A stretch of DNA of 51,809 nt from Gymnopilus junonius (Eukaryota; Basidiomycota; Agaricomycetes; Agaricales; Galerinaceae). How positions within the stretch are numbered: position 1 is the stretch's first letter; each line of letters begins with the position of its first letter. The notes under the pieces are model-generated. The model searched no databases. It saw only the letters and a program-made list of their open reading frames with translations, and had not been told where the DNA came from. A program made the translations under genes and the position numbers. The stretch spans positions 1-51,809 of the forward strand of contig JADNYJ010000247.1 of NCBI GenBank assembly GCA_015501075.1, written 5' to 3'. This document shows, one piece after another, positions 33,454 to 43,261 of this stretch.

Positions 33454-35043
33454 CTATAATACAAATACAATGTTTAAAACTAGAAAGTGTCAAGTCCAAA
33501 CAGGACTCACTCCGATTCTGAATCATCCTTTTTTGCCTTCTTCTTGGACTTCTTCTTCTCAGCAGGCCAATCCCGATCTGACCACTTATCCTTCTTCTTT
33601 CCCTTTGGACTTGCTGTCTTCTCCTTTGTAACTTTGCTGCTTTCCTTTTTGTCCAACCATTTCTTCAAGTCCTCAAAGCCATATACCTCCTGCTCCACCC
33701 CCCAGACCTCTTCATCATCCTTTCAATCCTCATCTAACTTCAGCCAAGCCAGCATATCCAGATGTTTGACAGCCCTTCGGAAAAGTGGTCACCAGGAGTG
33801 ATAATACTGAGTTTTCCCAATAAAAATGCCAATGAAGTCCTTGAAGACCAGGGACCAGACAGGCCTTGGTGCCAGATAGAGTGCCCAGTCATGATCATTA
33901 GACAGCTTTGAGACCTGCTCCATTGCCTCAACAATAGCTGTATGCTTCTCGAAAGCTGTCTGAAGGTTTGCAGGCTTCGACAGTAACTCAATGTCAATTC
34001 CAAGAAACTCGAGCAAAGCATGCTGATCTTCCAAAGGAATTCTGGTATCTTCACCAGTAGGAGTTGTTGGAGTAACAGGTCCTACAGTTGGTGAAGGAGA
34101 CCTGGATGACCATGGCGAAGTCTCTGGAACTGAAATGCAAGATAAAGGTGATACAGATCGAGAACAAGAGTGGCAAGTATGAAAGGATGGAGGTACTGCA
34201 GAAGCAACAATATTGGATGGTGCTGAAGAAGGCTCCCTAGGGTCATGTTCCTGCTTGAAGTTAAATATAACTTCAATGTACAGATGAATCAACTTACTAC
34301 CAAAATATGAAGTTTCGGTTCTCCTTCCTTGACAATCCATGAACAGCGACCATCTTCTGCAGTAGCTACCTCAAAGCGGCCAAGCATGTCCCACTGCTTC
34401 TTATCCAGAACATAAACATGAGAATTATTTTCTGAAATAGCCCATTAATTTATTACTCAGAGATTGTAACAAAGCTTTATGCACTGCGCATCGGAGAATA
34501 TGATTGAGCTACATGTCTCAGCAAAGGACCCATTGATATGTGACATGGTGCTCGAACTTTGATGACACTTGACTCATTGATAGTCAAAGTGCATGGTGGC
34601 TGGTGAACAATAGTGAGGTCGACATGGCCTTGAGCTAAGATGTGGTCCTCAGCAGCTTGATCAACATCCCCAAAGTTGAGGACATTGCCAGCTGCATGAC
34701 CACATGCAAGTCCACCAGTCGAGCAAGATGAACCATTCGCAGGATACTCTATCTCAGGTGGGGTGAGATTGGCAAGGTCAAGGACTATATTAAAGATATA
34801 AAAAGTAAATACAAGAAAAAAAAGTAACAATAATAAACTAATACCATTGGGGGCGGCACTAGCGCCTGCATCTCCCAGGGGCAAGGTAGTTGTTGTTGAC
34901 ATAGCCACTGCAACAAGAGTAGTGGTGGTGGTGGTGACACCCTCTTGACACGGCGGCAGCTGTGGAGTTTCTTTGGCAGCAGTCAGTGGGACCTTTGCAT
35001 GGAGAGCAGTTGTGGCTATGCTCTCCTGCTCGGGTGGTGCCAT
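33454..35043 (-). pseudogene. Unrecognised companion protein upstream of the KDZ transposase (family 1)
   Basis: Starts MAPPEQESIATTALHA at 35043. Predicted exons are 35043-34845, 34784-34485, 34431-34300 and about 34253-33511, with GT..AG introns of 60, 53 and about 47 nt. The N-terminus is Thr/Pro-rich; a middle region reads NVLNFGDVDQ...LTINESSVIKV...VYVLDKKQWDMLGRFEVA; the C-terminal region reads LLEFLGIDIELL...FIGIFIGKTQYYHSW and ends in a Lys-rich, nuclear-localisation-like tail (KKKSKKKAKKDD). TGA stops at 33789 and 33723 fit CGA to TGA. I recognise no domain. A homologous, diverged gene sits in the same place in the second element. Its stop lies within a GTGAGT splice donor (33510). 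Confidence 0.7.
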
Positions 35044-35080
35044 GGGGTGATCACCATCACTTCAGGACACCCTTTTGGGG

Positions 35081-35128
35081 GGCCTCTAAGGCTAATTTTT
35101 GCGTGTCGAACTATTAGCCTTGGAGGCC
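35081..35128 (+). repeat. Subterminal hairpin
   Basis: Sixteen-base arms, GGCCTCTAAGGCTAAT and ATTAGCCTTGGAGGCC, pair with a single mismatch around a 16-base loop. The mirror copy is in the right arm at about 39692-39739. Confidence 0.85.
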
Positions 35129-35224
35129 CTAGGAAACAGTTTTTATGAGAGTTTCCTGGGGTAAAACTGTTTCTTTTGAGAGAATTTCTGGCAACTGTTT
35201 CCTGTGTTTAAAATGAATATTTTC

Positions 35225-35770
35225 TGTCACGTCACACCATCCTGGTAACTCTTCTGGCAACTCTTCTGGCAATTGTTGGGGCAATTCTTTGGTGATTGTT
35301 AGGGCAATTGTTGGGGCAATTCTTCTGGTGATTCTTTGGTGATTGTTGGGGCGATTGTTCTGGCAATTCTTTGGCAATTGTTGGGGTGATTCTTCTGGCA
35401 ATTCTTCAGGCAATTCTTTGGGCAATTGTTGGGGCAATTGTTCTGGCAATTCTTTGGCAATTGTTGGCACAATTCTTCTGGCAATTCTTTGGCAATTGTT
35501 GGGGCAATTCTTCAGGTAATTAAATTGTTGGGGTGATTCTTCCAGCAATTGTTTAGGAAATTGTTAGGGCAATTGTTGGGCAATTAGGGCAATTGTTGGG
35601 CAATTAGGGCAATTGTTGGGCAATTCTTCCAGCAATGCTTTGGGCAACTCTTCAAGCAACTCTTCATGCAATTGTTAGGGTAATTGTTGGGCAACTCTTT
35701 GGGCAACTCTTTGTTTGGGCAATTCTTAGGGCAATTGTACTAGCAATGATTTAGCAATTGTTTGGTAAAC
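35225..35770 (+). repeat. Minisatellite of CAATTGTTGGGG/CAATTCTTTGG-type units
   Basis: Degenerate units of about 10-14 bp built on GGCAATTCTT and GGGGCAATTGTT, with TGGCAACTCTT variants at both ends. No protein meaning is apparent. Confidence 0.8.
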
Positions 35771-35909
35771 AAGTCAAGTATCTTTAGAACAAATATCTAT
35801 CAAATACAGATGTAGGACAGAGTTTTTCATTAGTTTTTTAAAGAGTTTTCTGAGAAACAATTTTCCAAACAATTGGATAGATAGTTTTCTCAACAATTTC
35901 TCTAATAGT

Positions 35910-36390
35910 TGTCTAAACAATTTCTCCAACAGTTTCCTCAACAGTTGCCTCAACAATTTCCTCAACAGTTGCCCCAACAGTTTCTCCAAGAGTTGCCCCA
36001 AGAATTGCCCCAAGAATTGCCCCAAGAATTGCCCCAAGAATTGCCCCAAGAATTGCCCCAAGAATTGCCCCAAGAATTGCCCCAAGAATTGCCCCAAGAA
36101 TTGCCTTAACAATTTCCTCAACAATTTTCTCAACAGTTTCTCCAATAGTTGCCTCAAGAATTACCCTAACAATTTCCTCAACAGTTTCCCCAACAGTTTC
36201 CCGAAGAGTTGCCCCAACAGTTTTTCCAAGAGTTGCCCGAAGAATTGCCTTAATAATTTCCTCAACAATTTCCTCAACAGTTGCCTCAAGAATTACCACA
36301 ACAGTTTCCTCAAGAATTACCCAACAGTTTCCTCAACAGTTGCCCCAAGAATTGCCTCAACAATTTCCTCAATAGTTTCCTCAATAGTTC
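35910..36390 (+). repeat. Minisatellite block with a perfect 12-bp core array
   Basis: Within a longer run of CAACAGTTTCC/CAAGAATTGCC units, the 12-mer GAATTGCCCCAA repeats about eight times head to tail at about 36000-36106. Read on the plus strand it encodes QELP repeats and on the minus strand GQFL repeats, but there is no start context or conserved frame beyond it. Confidence 0.85.
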
Positions 36391-38544
36391 ACTTCAGATT
36401 ATCTATATTGTTATGTCTTTGTATCTAGTTGGCTTTAATGTCTAGACAAATAATATTGGACAAAATTTTACATCTAATTAATCCTTATATATAATTAATA
36501 TTAATATTTAATCTAATCTACTTATCCTATCTAATTATTTTATCTTATCTATATCTCACTGCTTATCTAATTGTATATCTTATCTGCTTATCTTATCTAT
36601 TTATCTTATCTGTATCTTATATCTTATCTCATTATCTTATCTATATCTTATATCTTATCTCATTATCTATCAATTTAAAAGCAGTAAAAGCTCACTATCT
36701 GCTCATCAATATGTATTTTGTCATTTGCATGTTTTTTTTAGGGATTTTAGAAAGCTAAATGTATATTTGGTTTCTAGATATAATTACAAACAGATAGAGT
36801 GCTTTTTATACCCAAAAGAGCTCTACAAGGGATGGATGCAGTTTTAAACATTTGGATGAGCCTCTAAAGTACCATAGGTGTAAGTGTTATTAATAGATTT
36901 TTCATCAACCAATAATTCTGTACTTTTAGTTAACTCTCTTCTTTAATTCTAACACAAATATAGATTCTATAGTTCAATACCAATCTATTGATACTACATA
37001 CATGTCTATTAAGCTAGTATAAGCTATGTAATAATTCAACAACTAGTATTACTATCATAGGCATGAGTGTTATTAATAGATTTCTCATCAAACTTGGATT
37101 ATTTTACTTCTGTTGCTTTTAATTCATTTGTTCCCTCAAGTCTGATGATATATATAGAATCTAGGCTCAAACTGAACCTGCTGATATGTACTTTGTTATA
37201 GTTTGGCCTCTGCATTGTAGAGAAAAATAGACATTGATATATGAGACTTTATTTGGGCTTGTTAATATCTACTCACAGTACTTCAGTATGTTTCTGGCTG
37301 TATTTGATACACATGATCATTTATAATCTATTAGTATATTTGACTAACCTTGTAGTTTAGAAGCAAACTAAAAACTACCTTTAACTTACTAATATACTAC
37401 TGCAATATAGTATAAAGGTAATCTGCTATACATTAGTCAGTGCAAATTTGATATTGCATCTGTACAATTAGTACTTATGTCTTTAGAACATTTTGTTTTT
37501 TATTCAAGCTTTGCTATATAGTAGTATTGCCAATGTAACTGTTTTATGGTTTTACTTAATGCTAGTTCACACATCTATTACTGCTATAGATACTGAAATG
37601 CATAATCAAGTTATCTATTGCTAACCAATACTATATAGCCTGGTATGTAGTATACTTTTACTAGTAGTAGAGTTCTAATCAACACCAGTTTAGTCATATG
37701 TTTTATTCATTTAAGAAGAATACTGTAATAGTCATGTCAACATTTACCAGTTTATGATTTGCTTTACTCTAATGCAGTATTTCACTATTTCTGTCTTGCT
37801 ATCCTAGTAAAGTAATTAATTCTTATACAAGGTATAGCATTTGAGGAGTAATGTATTTTCTTTAGTACTATAAAGCATCTTCTCAATAGCTTGTATAGTT
37901 GATCTGCAGTAGTATAATATATTTCTCATTAAATAATAGCATTTGCAAGTAACATGTTCTATTTATCAAGAACTAATTTCAAGTCTTTTCTACCCATAGC
38001 TTTGGATTATAATATATATTATAGGCCTCTATTGAATCACCATGGCCAAGTTATCATAATGCTCTCTTTTTCTGTCCAAACCTCTACTATATCTGAAAGC
38101 ACTTGAAACTTATAAAACCTATTTAGCAAGACATCAATCATGTACTGCTAAAGCTCTAAAGACAAATTCTATTTAAATAAAGTAGTATGAGTTTAATATA
38201 GTGACTAGCTTGGCCAAACCTAGTTAAACTAGACCAAGAGCCCTTAGCAAGAACTGGGTAGTACATTTTCACTTTATATATAGAGTCTGCATATCTATCT
38301 TCAATTATAGATCTTCTAATTATTCCCAGCTTTGAAATTTCTTCCATATATATTAGTATTCAAAAAGGACTATTATACACTTAAAGAACATCAAGACTAT
38401 CCTGGTATGTACTTACCATCCAAAAGGTCAAGTAGGATAAACCATGCATATACTAAAGATGAATATGAAATTATACCTCATATATAGAGATAGCTGCTTT
38501 ATGTGAATTCTACAAAAGATAACAGCAGGAAAATATTAATTATA
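36391..38544. other. AT-rich core of the foldback element, no gene seen
   Basis: AT-rich, non-coding by inspection. It includes TATCT-type microsatellite runs at about 36500-36670, a direct repeat with GTGTTATTAATAGATTT at about 36883 and 37067, and at 37193-37310 an arm that pairs with 38545-38668. No tRNA-like or transposase-like sequence was found on either strand. Confidence 0.6.
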
Positions 38545-39763
38545 TCCTTTAGATGCACCCAGAAACATACTGAAGTACTGTGAATAGATATTGCAACAGC
38601 CCAAATAGATCCTCATATATCAATGTCTATTTTTCTCTACAATGCAGAGGCCAAAGTATAACAAGAAATTGTTGAGAAAACTGTCTATTCAATTGTTTGG
38701 AAAATTGTTTCTCAGAAAATTCTTTAAAAAACTAATGAAAAACTCTGTCCTATATCTGTATTTGATAGATATTTGTTCTAAAGATACTTGACTTGTTTAC
38801 CAAACAATTGCTAAATCATTGCTAGTACAATTGCCCTAAGAATTGCCCAGACAAAGAGTTGCCCAACAATTACCCTAACAATTGCATGAAGAGTTGCTTG
38901 AAGAGTTTCTTGAAGAGTTTCCTCCAAGAGTTGCCTGAGGAAATTCTTGCAAGAGTTTCCTGCAAGAATTTTCTACAAGAGTTGCCTGAAAGAATTTCCT
39001 GCAAGAATTTCCTATAAGAGTTGCCTGCAAGAATTTCCTGCAAGAGTTGCCTGAAAGAATTTCCTGCAAGAGTTTCCTGGAAGAATTTCTAGAAGAATTT
39101 CCTAGAAGAATTTCCTGTAAGAGTTTCCTGAACAGTTTCCTGCAAAGTTGCCTGAGGAATTTCCTACAAGAGTTTCCCAAAGAATTTTCTGAATAGTTTT
39201 CTGAATAGTTTCCTGAAAGAGTTTTCTGCAAGAATTTTCTCGAAGAGTTTCTTTGAAGAATTTCCTAAAGAATAGAGTTTCCTGAACAGTTTCCTGGAAG
39301 AATTTTCTGCACAGTTTCCTAGAAGAATTTCCCATACAGTTTCCTGAAGAATTTTCCAAAAAATTTCCTAAACAGTTTTCTGAATGGTTGATACTCAACT
39401 TGAAATTTCACATATAGTTTCCTGAAAAGAATTTCTCTAAACAGTTTCCTACAAGAATTTCCTAATCAACTTTCTGCAAAAGCTTGTTTTTCTGCTCTAT
39501 GCTACAAACATTTATCCCAACAATTGCTAGAAGAATCACCCCAACAATTGCCAGAAGAGTTGCCAGAAGAGTTGCCAGGATGGTGTGATGTGACAGAAAA
39601 TATTCATTTTAAACACAGGAAACAGTTGCCAGAAATTCTCTCAAAAGAAACAGTTTTACCCCAGGGAACTCTCATAAAAACTGTTTCCTAGGGCCTCCAA
39701 GGCTAATAGTTCGACACGCAAAAATTAGCCTTAGAGGCCCCCCAAAAGGGTGTCCTGAAGTGA
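38545..39763 (-). repeat. Right inverted arm of the foldback element
   Basis: Pairs with the left arm except at about 38900-39470, which holds a different minisatellite based on TTTCCTGCAAGAA. The inner end (38545-38668) pairs with 37193-37310. Confidence 0.8.
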
Positions 39764-40205
39764 CTTAGAATTAGTTTCACTTCATTTGGACACTTGTAGT
39801 TTACTAAGTTTCTGCTTTTGGTCGCGTTTTCTCTAGTAGTTTGCGAATTACTCAGCGTAGAGTTAGAATTTCGGAAAACGGATTTGAGATCTGAAATCAG
39901 GTTGAAAATCCGGTTCTAGTGATATAGGATACATGGCATTTAAAGTACATTTGTGTTTTGACATTTTCAAATTGTCCACATTTTGGGTGTTTTGTCATGC
40001 CTCGTGGTTTTTGGGCATGTAGCTACATTAGATACTATGTTTCCTACTATGTCAAGTGAAAGCAAGACACTATGATTTGAATTGAACAAGTTATAAGCAT
40101 TTTGAGTTATACTCTGTGATTCTCAGTGATTGCTGTACTTGAGCATACTAGTTGGTTGAGCTGTGTTAACTACATAGATCCTTGCTTATTTGTGCAAGTC
40201 TAACA
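39764..40205 (+). repeat. Truncated 5' LTR of Copia copy 2
   Basis: Matches copy 1 LTR from its internal CTTAGAATTAG onward and ends CAAGTCTAACA. It is followed at 40206-40221 by the same initiator-Met half-tRNA primer site. Confidence 0.92.
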
Positions 40206-40395
40206 GGTTATGGGCCCCGAGCTCTAACTTGGCATGACTGATTGAGTTGCATACTGCTAGTAACTGTGTTCTGTGGGCTTATATTGAACTACTATTAAAC
40301 CTAGTTCAAATCTTGAAGTTGGATTATATTGATCACATCTGTGATTGATTACACTTGAATTATACTTGACTACACTTGTTGTCAAATTGGGAATT

Positions 40396-41869
40396 ATGTC
40401 TGCAAGCAATTCAGACACTATGGCTAGAATCAAGTCATTGTCCAATTCAAACTATCCTGAATGGAGTGGTGAGATGAGGGCATGGCTGATGAGAAATGGG
40501 CTATGGAGGCTTGTCTCTGGCAAGGAGACTATGCCTAGTGATGTAGCAGGGCAGGATAAGTGGGAAGCAAAGGCTGAGAAGGCAGCAGGGGAGATCTATC
40601 TCTTGGTAGAGAGTGATCAGAGGGTGCACTTCAGAGGGCATGAGGATGACCCAGTCAAGATGTGGACATTGTTAGAGGCTGCCCACCTATCAAAGAAGCC
40701 TGGCGCATGCTTTAATGCATATGATGACCTGTTTTCTATCAGGAAACAGGATGATGAAAGCTTGATGCAATTGGGGCTCAGAATTGAGAAGTCAATGCAG
40801 GCTATTCAAAACCTGCACCCAGCTACCTTCACTATTGAAGAGCTGGATGAAGAGCTCCAATGCATGGCACTGATCCGTGCCTTACCAGAGGAATACTGTG
40901 TCTTGTCATCATCATTGTTGTTGATGCCGAAACTTGACAAGGGTACTATTCTGCAAGCATTCAGAAGTGATGAGTTAAATCATCAATGTCAGGAGTCAGC
41001 TAGTGTTGCCAAGACAGGTGGCAACAATTGGAAGAAGAAGAAGGGCAGCCCAAGCAATGGAAATAACTATCACAGCCATGGAGTTTCTAGTGGGCACAGT
41101 GGCAATTCGGACAAGAAGGCAAAAGACATCACTTGTTTCTTTTGTCATGATAAGGGTCATTGGATGTCAGACTGCCCTATCCTTAATAAGCTGAAAGGAA
41201 GGGTTAAGAGCAACATTGAGGGTGCTAAAAAGACAGAGGTTGAACAGGCAGCAAATGTTATGAAGAGTGCTGGCAAGGCAAGTGCTGTTTCTGACTTGGA
41301 GGCAAATGCTACATCTTCTAATGTGTTTGAATGGAACACTGATACAGGAGCCACTTCTCATATGACCCCACACTGTAATTGGATGTGCAATTATACCCCC
41401 TATAGAGTCCCAATCAGACTAGCAGATCATAGAGTTATCTATTCTGAAGGTGTTGGTTATGTGAAATTTAGACCTGTAATAGATGGGAAACAATATAGAG
41501 ATGTATTATTTACTAGAGTCTTACATATACCTGCTTTACATAATAACCTTCTTGCTGTTCTCTATTTGACTAAGTACAAGGGAATTGATGTTCATATTTC
41601 TTCTGCAAAGATAGACTTCCTTGAGAAAGGTCAACTGTTGTTCCGTGCTTCTATTGCTGAGGATGATATTGGTTATCTAGATGGTTCAACAGTAGATATA
41701 ATGGAGAATGTGCATTTGGCCTCTACACTGCCCCTTGACTTGTCTTTATGGCATAAATGGCTTGGACACCACAACTATGATGATATCAAGCTTATGATAT
41801 CTAAGGATATGGTTGATGGTTTGGTACTGGATTCAAAGGCAAAGCCTGATCCAATCTGCGAACCCTGTT
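40396..41869 (+). pseudogene. Copia copy 2 gag to integrase start, truncated by a LINE
   Basis: ATG at 40396 (MSASNSDTMARIK). The frame is open through gag, the CCHC knuckle CFFCHDKGHWMSDC, the protease NTDTGATSHM and the integrase zinc region LWHKWLGHHN...ICEPC, where it runs into the LINE poly(T). Against copy 1 several Arg codons have become Cys, His, Gln or Trp, including RLGHH to WLGHH. Everything after the integrase zinc region is missing in this window. Confidence 0.92.
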
Positions 41870-42334
41870 TTTTTTTTTTTTTTTTTTTAAATCAAGGATT
41901 TATATACCGGTGGTGAAAGCAGTCCAGTCACAGATATACATACACCCAAAGTAATCTACATTAAACTATGCCTAGTGGAGACTGGCTCTCGCGGGCCAAC
42001 TTAGGACACTAACAGTGGCCCGTACTCTCGTTGATGCCCCGACCAAAGGGGAGGGGTCCAACAAAGTGATGGAGGAGCACTGGAAGGGGGCCCGCCAGCC
42101 AAACCCGACAGCCCAGGATGCGCGCGTACTGTGTTAGCCACTGAAGGCAGACCATTTTGGGTCACTGAAGCAGGGGGCCACACTTGTCTGTCGATAATGC
42201 CGAAGCTCCAGAACCCAGACCCCCACCCTCAACCCAGCAAGGCTAAGCCCGCCAAGTATTAGGACTCTGTTCTGAGTGCACCCCAAACCGACGAATCCAG
42301 CCAACAGGAACAACGCCCACCTTGCCCAACCAAG

Positions 42335-42980
42335 TTATCCGACACCTCTAGGAGGGCAGTTGAAAGCGAACACAGTGGGGTTAGCTTTCAAAAACAATAT
42401 GAGCTGATCCAGGTGAACTGGATAGTCATGGTGATCATGTTGGGGACACGACCTGAAAAGATGCTCGTGAGTTTGGAGGTGGTATCTGCACTCACAGCTG
42501 GTGGCTTCAGGAATGTTGAAGTGAGAGTAGTACTCCCCAGTGGGAGCATGGTTGGTGATGGTGTGAGAGACCCTTGTGAAAAGAGTCAAGTCACCGCTGC
42601 ATACTGAAGCCAGGGACCACCTCATTTGGGCCATGGTTCGAGTCGACCCCCGTTGAGGTCAGTGAGTGACAGGAATTGTTGCCCTGAGTATGAGGGTTGC
42701 TGGAACAACTCTTTCCAGCCTTCCCCTGGGTTATCATCAGCCACCTTGCACAGCAAGGCAAGTGAGTGTGGCATATTAGGCCCCACCGCTACTGAGAGCT
42801 CAGTTGCCATGAGATGAGCTTGGTAGTGTACGGCCCACTTCAAAGAAGATGGGACATGATGAAGAGAGATGTAGCAGCCAGGGCCCCTGGCCACCACTAT
42901 GTAAGGGTGTGAATAACTGCCAAGGAATGTCCCTGACTGGAATGGACAGAGGCATCAAGCAGGCTCCCAGGGCTTTGGTG
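42335..42980 (-). pseudogene. LINE B ORF2 C-terminus: RNase H end and CCHC
   Basis: Reading leftwards, the RNase H end (ISLHHVPSSLKWAVHYQAHLM) runs into the C-terminal CECRYHLQ...HLFRSC cluster, stop at 42335. One frame change lies at about 42620. It continues to the right of the KDZ element at 48837. Confidence 0.8.
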
Positions 42981-43004
42981 CAGTACTTTTCAGTCCCCCT
43001 ACCA

Positions 43005-43170
43005 TTCCTATAGGACTGGCCTGAGTTCTATAGGATTCCTGTAGGATTGGGGCCAAAACAGAATTCTGAGAGCAGTCCTACAGGACTCCTATAGGATTCC
43101 TGTAGGATTAGGCCCAAACCATATCAGAAACAGACTCCCAAGGGCAGTCCTATAGGAATCCTGTAGGAAT
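43005..43170 (+). repeat. Left subterminal array of palindromic decamers
   Basis: TCCTATAGGA, TCCTGTAGGA or TCCTACAGGA at 43006, 43037, 43076, 43087, 43098, 43148 and 43159, plus a TTCTATAGGA variant at 43026. Several neighbours start exactly 11 bp apart. Confidence 0.88.
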
Positions 43171-43261
43171 GACCCTAGATTATCATATATGAAGAGAACT
43201 ATACTTGTTATGACATATTTTTACACTAATATACACTTCTTTTATTACTATTCATCTGTTC

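Larger units (their letters stand above)
30983..35056 (-). mobile_element. KDZ-type DNA transposon, family 1, right end missing
   Basis: Starts CAGTACTT at 30983, the same first eight bases as the complete element at 42981, followed by a shared TCCCCCT and then a 14-bp palindrome ATTCCCATGGGAAT (31006-31019). It interrupts the LINE G RT; the eight flanking bases are TCCTATGC (30975-30982), but the matching copy is not in the window. Genes run on the minus strand. The element is cut at 35056, just upstream of its first start codon, by the end of the foldback element, so the right terminal repeat is lost. Confidence 0.8.
35057..35905 (+). repeat. Left inverted arm of the foldback element
   Basis: Outer part pairs with 39540-39763, inner part with 38680-38930. 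In between lies a degenerate minisatellite. An extra block, 35906-37192, interrupts the pairing on this side before it resumes at 37193. Confidence 0.8.
35057..39763. mobile_element. Foldback-like element with long minisatellite-bearing inverted repeats
   Basis: Both ends read TCACTTCAGGACACCC inwards. The outer 225 bp of the two ends are nearly identical (about three differences seen). The arms then diverge into different tandem repeats, and pair again further in (about 35640-35905 with 38680-38930, and 37193-37310 with 38545-38668). No reading frame longer than about 200 codons has a plausible protein; those inside the arms encode only repeat units. No target duplication is seen: the left flank is the KDZ family 1 companion gene, the right flank a Copia LTR lacking its first bases. 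Confidence 0.8.
39764..41869 (+). mobile_element. Copia copy 2 (same family as copy 1), truncated at both ends
   Basis: Starts inside the 5' LTR, lacking about the first 70 bp, directly at the end of the foldback element, and is cut at about 41869 by the poly(T) of LINE B. In between it follows copy 1 closely. Differences are mainly CpG transitions in this copy (for example Arg to Cys, His or Trp), so it is older than copy 1. Confidence 0.92.

Noticed and set aside
33454..35043. TET/JBP dioxygenase, often carried by basidiomycete KDZ elements
   Set aside because: No HxD or distal His motif with the expected surroundings is visible in either companion gene.
35774..36157. Open frames with QELP or GQFL repeats
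   Set aside because: They are translations of the 12-bp tandem array in the foldback arm, open on both strands by composition, with no conserved start or neighbouring gene.
35225..36390. CRISPR-like array
   Set aside because: Units are 10-14 bp, contiguous and without spacers, in a fungal transposon context; they are minisatellites.
38875..39398. Overlapping repeat-rich frames on the minus strand (SCRKFL, NSSRNS units)
   Set aside because: Direct translations of the right-arm minisatellite; no domain, and frames do not persist in the left arm.
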